64,000 nucleotides of DNA from Serratia microhaemolytica (GTDB taxonomy: Bacteria > Pseudomonadota > Gammaproteobacteria > Enterobacterales > Enterobacteriaceae): the NCBI RefSeq assembly GCF_004011885.1, contig NZ_SBEF01000010.1, positions 1 to 64,000 on the forward strand. The letters run 5' to 3'. The number at the start of each line of letters is the position of its first letter. The first letter of the stretch is position 1. A model generated the notes under the pieces. That model was given only the letters and a program-made list of their open reading frames with translations. It was not told where the DNA came from and searched no databases. This document shows, piece by piece, positions 59,958 to 64,000 of this stretch. Both the position numbers and the translations under genes were made by a program.

Positions 59958-61660
59958 GGGGCAACCGCACTGGCAGGTGAACCCGAAGCAGCATCCGCCG
60001 CTTCGGGTTGCTCAAGTTTTAGCATCGTCAACATACTCTGAGCAATTTCACGCTCCCCCATCACCACTTGATCAGCACCATGTTCGGTGATGTAACTCAA
60101 CTCATCATCGTGGTAGGCACAGGCAATAATTTGCAACTCTGGCCGTTTGCTACGTGCTGCGGCAACAATCTCACCGACCTCGTAGCCATTAGGAATGGTG
60201 ACCAGTAACCAACGCGCACACTCAATGCGCGCCAACTCCATCACCCCGGCATTGGCCGCGTTACCATAAACAGCCTTAATATCCTGTTCGCGTAACGCCT
60301 CAACCCGGCTACGCGAATTATCCAGCACCACCAGCGGCACCCCGTTCTGCTGCAGTTGTTCACACAGCACACTGCCGACACGGCCATAACCAACAAGTAA
60401 CGCATGGTTGCACATATCAACCGGGATCTGCTTCTCCTCTTCTACCGCTTCTTCAAAAATCTGGTCTTCAATTGTCTCGGTTTTTTCCAGATAGCGTTCC
60501 AGCAAGCTAAACAGTAGCGGATTAAGCATGATCGACAAAATAGCGCCGGCGAGCACCAGATTGCGCGCTGTCGGCTCCATCATACCCAGCGTGACACCCA
60601 GCCCAGCCAGAATAAAAGCGAACTCGCCGATTTGAGCCAAACTGGCGCTGATCGTCAACGCAGTGCGTTTAGAGTGACCAAACAGTTTCACCAGCAGAAA
60701 TGCCGCCAACGATTTACCAAACAGAATAATCATCAGCGTTGCCAGCACTGCTAGCGGTTTCTCAATCAGGATCATGGGATCAAACAACATACCAACTGAG
60801 ACAAAGAACAGCACGGCAAATGCGTCACGCAGCGGTAGTGTGTCATGTGCAGCACGCTGACTCAGCTCTGATTCATTAAGCACCATGCCAGCAAAAAAAG
60901 CACCTAGCGCAAACGAGACCCCAAACAGCCCGACCGCGCCGTAAGCAATACCCAAAGCTAATGCAAGCACCGCCAAGGTAAACAGCTCACGCGAACCAGT
61001 ACCGGCCGTTTTTGCCAATATCCAAGGCACCACACGCCGCCCCACCACAATCATCAACAGGATAAAAGCAAAAACCTTGCCCAGCGTGATCACTAATTCA
61101 CGTAGCAGTTGCATCAAATTGCTGTTATCGCTGCTCAGCATATTACTGGCCGCTGGCAGAAGCACCAGCACCAACACCATCGCCAAATCTTCTACAATTA
61201 ACCAACCAATCGCGATCTGCCCGCGTTGACTATCAATTAATTGCCTCTCCTCCAGCGCACGCAGCAACACCACCGTACTGGCAGTTGACAGGCAGAGACC
61301 AAACACTAAACCAGAAATCAGATCCCATCCCATAAGGTGGGATAACCCAACACCGAGTAGTGTCGCTACCGCAATTTGTGCCACCGCACCGGGGATCGCG
61401 ATCGACTTCACGGCTAACAAATCTTTTAACGAGAAATGCAACCCAACGCCGAACATCAGCAAGATCACTCCGATTTCGGCCAGTTGTGGCGCCAGTGACG
61501 TATCGGCGACAAATCCTGGCGTAAATGGCCCGGCCAATACCCCAGCGGCCAAATAACCGACCAACGGAGAGATACGTAAGCGATTTGCCAACATGCCTAG
61601 CAGAAAGGCCAGGCCCAAACCACCCACGATGGTGCTGATCAATGGGGTCGCATTATGCAT
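59954..61660 (-). CDS. ybaL: YbaL, K+/H+ antiporter (CPA2, KefB/C-like)
   Basis: A 568-residue monovalent cation:proton antiporter-2 protein. About 11-12 membrane helices fill residues 5-380 (for example [24 protein letters not shown] in part; [17 protein letters not shown]), followed by an RCK/TrkA-N domain beginning [19 protein letters not shown] with its NAD-binding GxGxxG (near 417). ATG 61660 is chosen over the frame start 11 codons earlier as it gives the conserved [14 protein letters not shown]. Convergent with hemH with overlapping stops; in E. coli aes and gsk lie between. Confidence 0.94.
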   Translation of the reverse strand: MHNATPLISTIVGGLGLAFLLGMLANRLRISPLVGYLAAGVLAGPFTPGFVADTSLAPQLAEIGVILLMFGVGLHFSLKDLLAVKSIAIPGAVAQIAVATLLGVGLSHLMGWDLISGLVFGLCLSTASTVVLLRALEERQLIDSQRGQIAIGWLIVEDLAMVLVLVLLPAASNMLSSDNSNLMQLLRELVITLGKVFAFILLMIVVGRRVVPWILAKTAGTGSRELFTLAVLALALGIAYGAVGLFGVSFALGAFFAGMVLNESELSQRAAHDTLPLRDAFAVLFFVSVGMLFDPMILIEKPLAVLATLMIILFGKSLAAFLLVKLFGHSKRTALTISASLAQIGEFAFILAGLGVTLGMMEPTARNLVLAGAILSIMLNPLLFSLLERYLEKTETIEDQIFEEAVEEEKQIPVDMCNHALLVGYGRVGSVLCEQLQQNGVPLVVLDNSRSRVEALREQDIKAVYGNAANAGVMELARIECARWLLVTIPNGYEVGEIVAAARSKRPELQIIACAYHDDELSYITEHGADQVVMGEREIAQSMLTMLKLEQPEAADAASGSPASAVAP

Positions 61661-61789
61661 CTCTTCTTCTCCTACTGCCGAAAACAGCAACAACCAGCAT
61701 TACCGAAAGATGTCCAGTTTATGATATTTATTCACTAGTTGCTTGGCTGATTACTGTTTTTTTACCACAACCTAGCCAATTAACGCGAT

Positions 61790-63010
61790 TTAGTGCCGCT
61801 GTTGTTCAAGATTTGGCAGAAATAGGGTGATAATGCCCAGCAACGGTAAAAAAGCGCAGATTTGATAAACCAACACAATATCGGTTAAATCGGCAATATA
61901 CCCCAGCACTGCTGCACCTAACCCACCGACACCAAAAGCAAAACCAAAAAACAACCCAGAGATCAGGCCGATTTTGCCTGGGATCAACTCCTGGGCATAC
62001 ACCAAAATCGCCGAGAAAGCGGACGCTAGGATGATCCCAATGATCACCGTAAGCACACCAGTCCAATAGAGAGAGGCATAGGGCAGTGCCAACGTAAACG
62101 GCGCAACACCCAGAATGGAACCCCAAATAACATATTTGCGCCCTATCCTGTCACCCAATGGCCCCCCAATAATGGTGCCGGCTGCCACTGCAAACAGAAA
62201 AGCAAACAGATGCAATTGCGCACTCTGCACCGAAACACCAAAGCGCTCGATCAGATAGAAGGTGTAATAGCTGCTGATACTGGTCAAATAGATATATTTA
62301 GAGAAAATCAGCAACAGCAGAACGACTAACGCACGTACCACCGTGCGTTGTGGTAACCGGTTAATCGACTGTGCGGCTTTAACGCTACGCTGATAACTCT
62401 GCTGTTGCAGTTGATACCACTTGCTCACCTGAAGCAACACCACAATTGCTAGCAACGCAGCCAATGAAAACCAGGCAATATTGCCTTTACCATAAGGGGC
62501 GATGAGCAATGCTGCCAGTAATGGCCCGAGAGAGGTACCCAAATTGCCACCAACCTGAAATAGCGACTGCGCCAAACCATGCCGACCACCAGAGGCCATA
62601 CGGGCAACACGCGACGATTCCGGATGGAAGATCGACGAACCGGTGCCAACCAGCGCCGCAGCCAGTAGCACCAGCGCGAATGTGTTGGCGAATGCCAGCA
62701 GTAGCAAACCCGTAAGGGTAAACCCCATCCCTATCGGTAACGAATAGGGCTGCGGTTTTTTATCCGTGGCGTAGCCAACCAGCGGCTGCAATAGCGAGGC
62801 AGTAAACTGATAGGTCATGGTGATCATGCCAATCTGGACAAAGTTGAGATTGAACTCACTGTGCAGTAGCGGATAGATCGCCAAAATCAGCGATTGCAGC
62901 ATATCGTTCAGCAGGTGTGAAACACTGATTGCACCCAAAATGGCAAAAGTAGGTCGTTTTAATGCACTTTTTGTTATTGATGGTGTAGAAGATCCACTCG
63001 CTTCACTCAT
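61790..63010 (-). CDS. fsr: Fsr, fosmidomycin resistance MFS transporter
   Basis: A 406-residue major-facilitator antiporter with twelve predicted helices, nearly colinear with E. coli Fsr: ILGAISVSHLLNDMLQSLILAIYPLL (in part), FHPESSRVARMASGGRHGLAQSLFQVGG (in part), GGPLGDRIGRKYVIWGSILGVAPFTL (in part) and SGLFFGFAFGVGGLGAAVLG. GDRIGRK is the MFS loop motif. Neighbour of ybaL as in E. coli, but ushA that normally follows on the other side is gone. Confidence 0.95.
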   Translation of the reverse strand: MSEASGSSTPSITKSALKRPTFAILGAISVSHLLNDMLQSLILAIYPLLHSEFNLNFVQIGMITMTYQFTASLLQPLVGYATDKKPQPYSLPIGMGFTLTGLLLLAFANTFALVLLAAALVGTGSSIFHPESSRVARMASGGRHGLAQSLFQVGGNLGTSLGPLLAALLIAPYGKGNIAWFSLAALLAIVVLLQVSKWYQLQQQSYQRSVKAAQSINRLPQRTVVRALVVLLLLIFSKYIYLTSISSYYTFYLIERFGVSVQSAQLHLFAFLFAVAAGTIIGGPLGDRIGRKYVIWGSILGVAPFTLALPYASLYWTGVLTVIIGIILASAFSAILVYAQELIPGKIGLISGLFFGFAFGVGGLGAAVLGYIADLTDIVLVYQICAFLPLLGIITLFLPNLEQQRH

Positions 63011-63456
63011 ATTAATAGCCTGGTTAAAAGGTAAATTATTGGGGAGTCTGCCTGAAACATAACCACCGTTCTGATTGCGCCGATGTGATTGTTGGATAAT
63101 GCAGAAGAGTGCCGGGAGTGGTTAGCTGCTGCTGCCAAGTTTCCGTTAGGCTACATCTCCAGTTCGCTATGCCGAGACTGGCCAGTCTCGGCTAACAACT
63201 TCATATACTCGCTATCATCAGTAAAACAGGCGGTGAGAACGAGCCATCAATCAGTGTTGTTCATTCTGTGCCCTCCGTACTGACAGTGCAAGCTGCACAG
63301 CACGCTTTATCAAGCTATCCCCTTATCAAGCTGTCTCTTTTAGGCACTCGGCGCCAATGCCCAACCGCCACTTAGCAACCAGGACACACACTGGCTGCTT
63401 GGGCTACCGCCAGAACATAAGTGCAATAGCATGTGAATTGGCAGTAACCATTAGTG
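63011..63456. other. Region between copA and fsr
   Basis: About 450 bases with no recognised gene. In E. coli fsr is followed by ushA; no fragment of it could be identified here. A 22-bp perfect palindrome lies at 63171-63192. Confidence 0.5.
63171..63192. repeat. 22-bp perfect palindrome
   Basis: Two 11-base halves, GCCGAGACTGG and CCAGTCTCGGC, adjoin with no spacer. It could be a terminator stem between copA and fsr (no T-run) or a protein-binding site. Confidence 0.6.
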
Positions 63457-64000
63457 CTAACGCTTAAAACGTAACAGTCGGTTAGCATTGCTCACCACTG
63501 TAATCGATGACAGCGCCATCGCCGCTCCAGCGATAACAGGGCTGAGCAGCGTTCCTGTCCACGGATAGAGCACGCCGGCAGCAATCGGGATCCCGAGTAT
63601 GTTGTAGATAAAAGCACCGAACAGATTCTGGCGAATATTGCTCAAGGTCGCTTTTGCCAATGCTAATGCATCTGCGACACCCTGGATACTGTGGCGCATT
63701 AAAGTGATCGCTGCCGTTTCAATCGCAATATCACTGCCGCCGCCCATCGCAATCCCAACATCTGCCTGCGCTAACGCTGGAGCATCGTTGATACCGTCAC
63801 CGATCATCGCAACTCGACGCCCTTGTGCCTGAAGCTGCTGGATCGCCTGCGCTTTACCTTCAGGCATCACGCCGGCGATCACCTGCTCGATCCCTGCTTG
63901 TTGTGCTATCGCTGCCGCAGTGACCGGATTGTCACCAGTCAGCATCACCAATTGGTAGCCTTGCTGGCGTAGCTGCTGCAAAGCACTCACACTGTCGCTA
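63457..64000 (-). CDS. copA: CopA copper-exporting P-type ATPase (C-terminal part only)
   Basis: Only the last 181 codons are in the window; the frame runs off the right edge (the codons at the edge read SDSVSAL, matching the CopA stretch DSVAAL). The part present contains LVMLTGDN, the hinge motif [24 protein letters not shown] (in part), and the last membrane helices with [14 protein letters not shown] and [21 protein letters not shown]. CopA pumps Cu+ out of the cytoplasm. The short open frame with a GTG start within it is not a separate gene. Confidence 0.96.
   Translation of the reverse strand, partial: SDSVSALQQLRQQGYQLVMLTGDNPVTAAAIAQQAGIEQVIAGVMPEGKAQAIQQLQAQGRRVAMIGDGINDAPALAQADVGIAMGGGSDIAIETAAITLMRHSIQGVADALALAKATLSNIRQNLFGAFIYNILGIPIAAGVLYPWTGTLLSPVIAGAAMALSSITVVSNANRLLRFKR

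Noticed and set aside
63988-63990. GTG start making a separate 177-residue protein at the right edge
   Set aside because: The frame continues upstream of it to the window edge with CopA sequence, so it is an internal codon of copA.

Overview
The window is from the chromosome of an enterobacterium. Almost every protein outside 10.6-19.1 kb aligns over its full length, from memory, with its E. coli counterpart, and several are close to Serratia/Yersinia versions. Many genes expected between these neighbours are gone: yfiH is a remnant, and nadB, ybaN, mscK, gsk, ushA, yfiLRNB and the ratA-smpB-ssrA block are absent. Local gene order is also scrambled relative to E. coli (rplS next to acrB, bamE next to yfjD). 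This suggests a Yersiniaceae-like lineage undergoing genome reduction, possibly host-associated. The genus is not decidable from the window.

Layout. 1-320: leader and P1/P2 promoters of an rRNA operon whose 16S gene lies just off the left edge. 0.8-4.7 kb: clpB, a decayed yfiH and rluD (minus). 4.8-7.7 kb: bamD, raiA, pheL attenuator and pheA (plus). 7.7-9.9 kb: tyrA-aroF (minus). 10.57-19.16 kb: a prophage remnant bounded by a 69-bp direct repeat (one mismatch) that duplicates the 5' end of yfhL. It holds hicAB (plus) and a contractile-tail baseplate/fibre module (minus) interrupted by a membrane-protein cargo gene. A LexA-type operator sits inside a minus-strand promoter at its right end. 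19.1-30 kb: yfhL, then acpS-pdxJ, recO-era-rnc, lepB-lepA, rseC-rseB-rseA-rpoE and trmN6. 30-39.4 kb: srmB, grcA, ung, grpE, nadK, recN, bamE, yfjD, ypjD. 39.7-43.4 kb: ffh and the rpsP-rimM-trmD-rplS operon. 43.7-49.3 kb: acrB-acrA, divergent acrR, ychN. 49.5-64 kb: rsmS-priC, apt, dnaX-ybaB-recR, htpG, adk, a CdaR-like regulator, hemH, ybaL, fsr and the 3' end of copA.

Regulatory sites are well preserved and can be read directly: sigma-32 promoters at clpB, grpE and htpG; a sigma-E promoter at rpoE; tandem FNR sites at grcA with the same spacing as in E. coli; two LexA boxes at recN; a 24-bp perfect AcrR palindrome; a phe attenuator; the dnaX -1 frameshift site; and the rrn boxA. Stress response, envelope quality control (BamD/BamE/Rse), translation and aromatic biosynthesis therefore look functional. 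The most unusual material is the prophage remnant, especially the membrane-anchored cargo protein at 14.07-14.89 kb and the SOS-type promoter at the right end.
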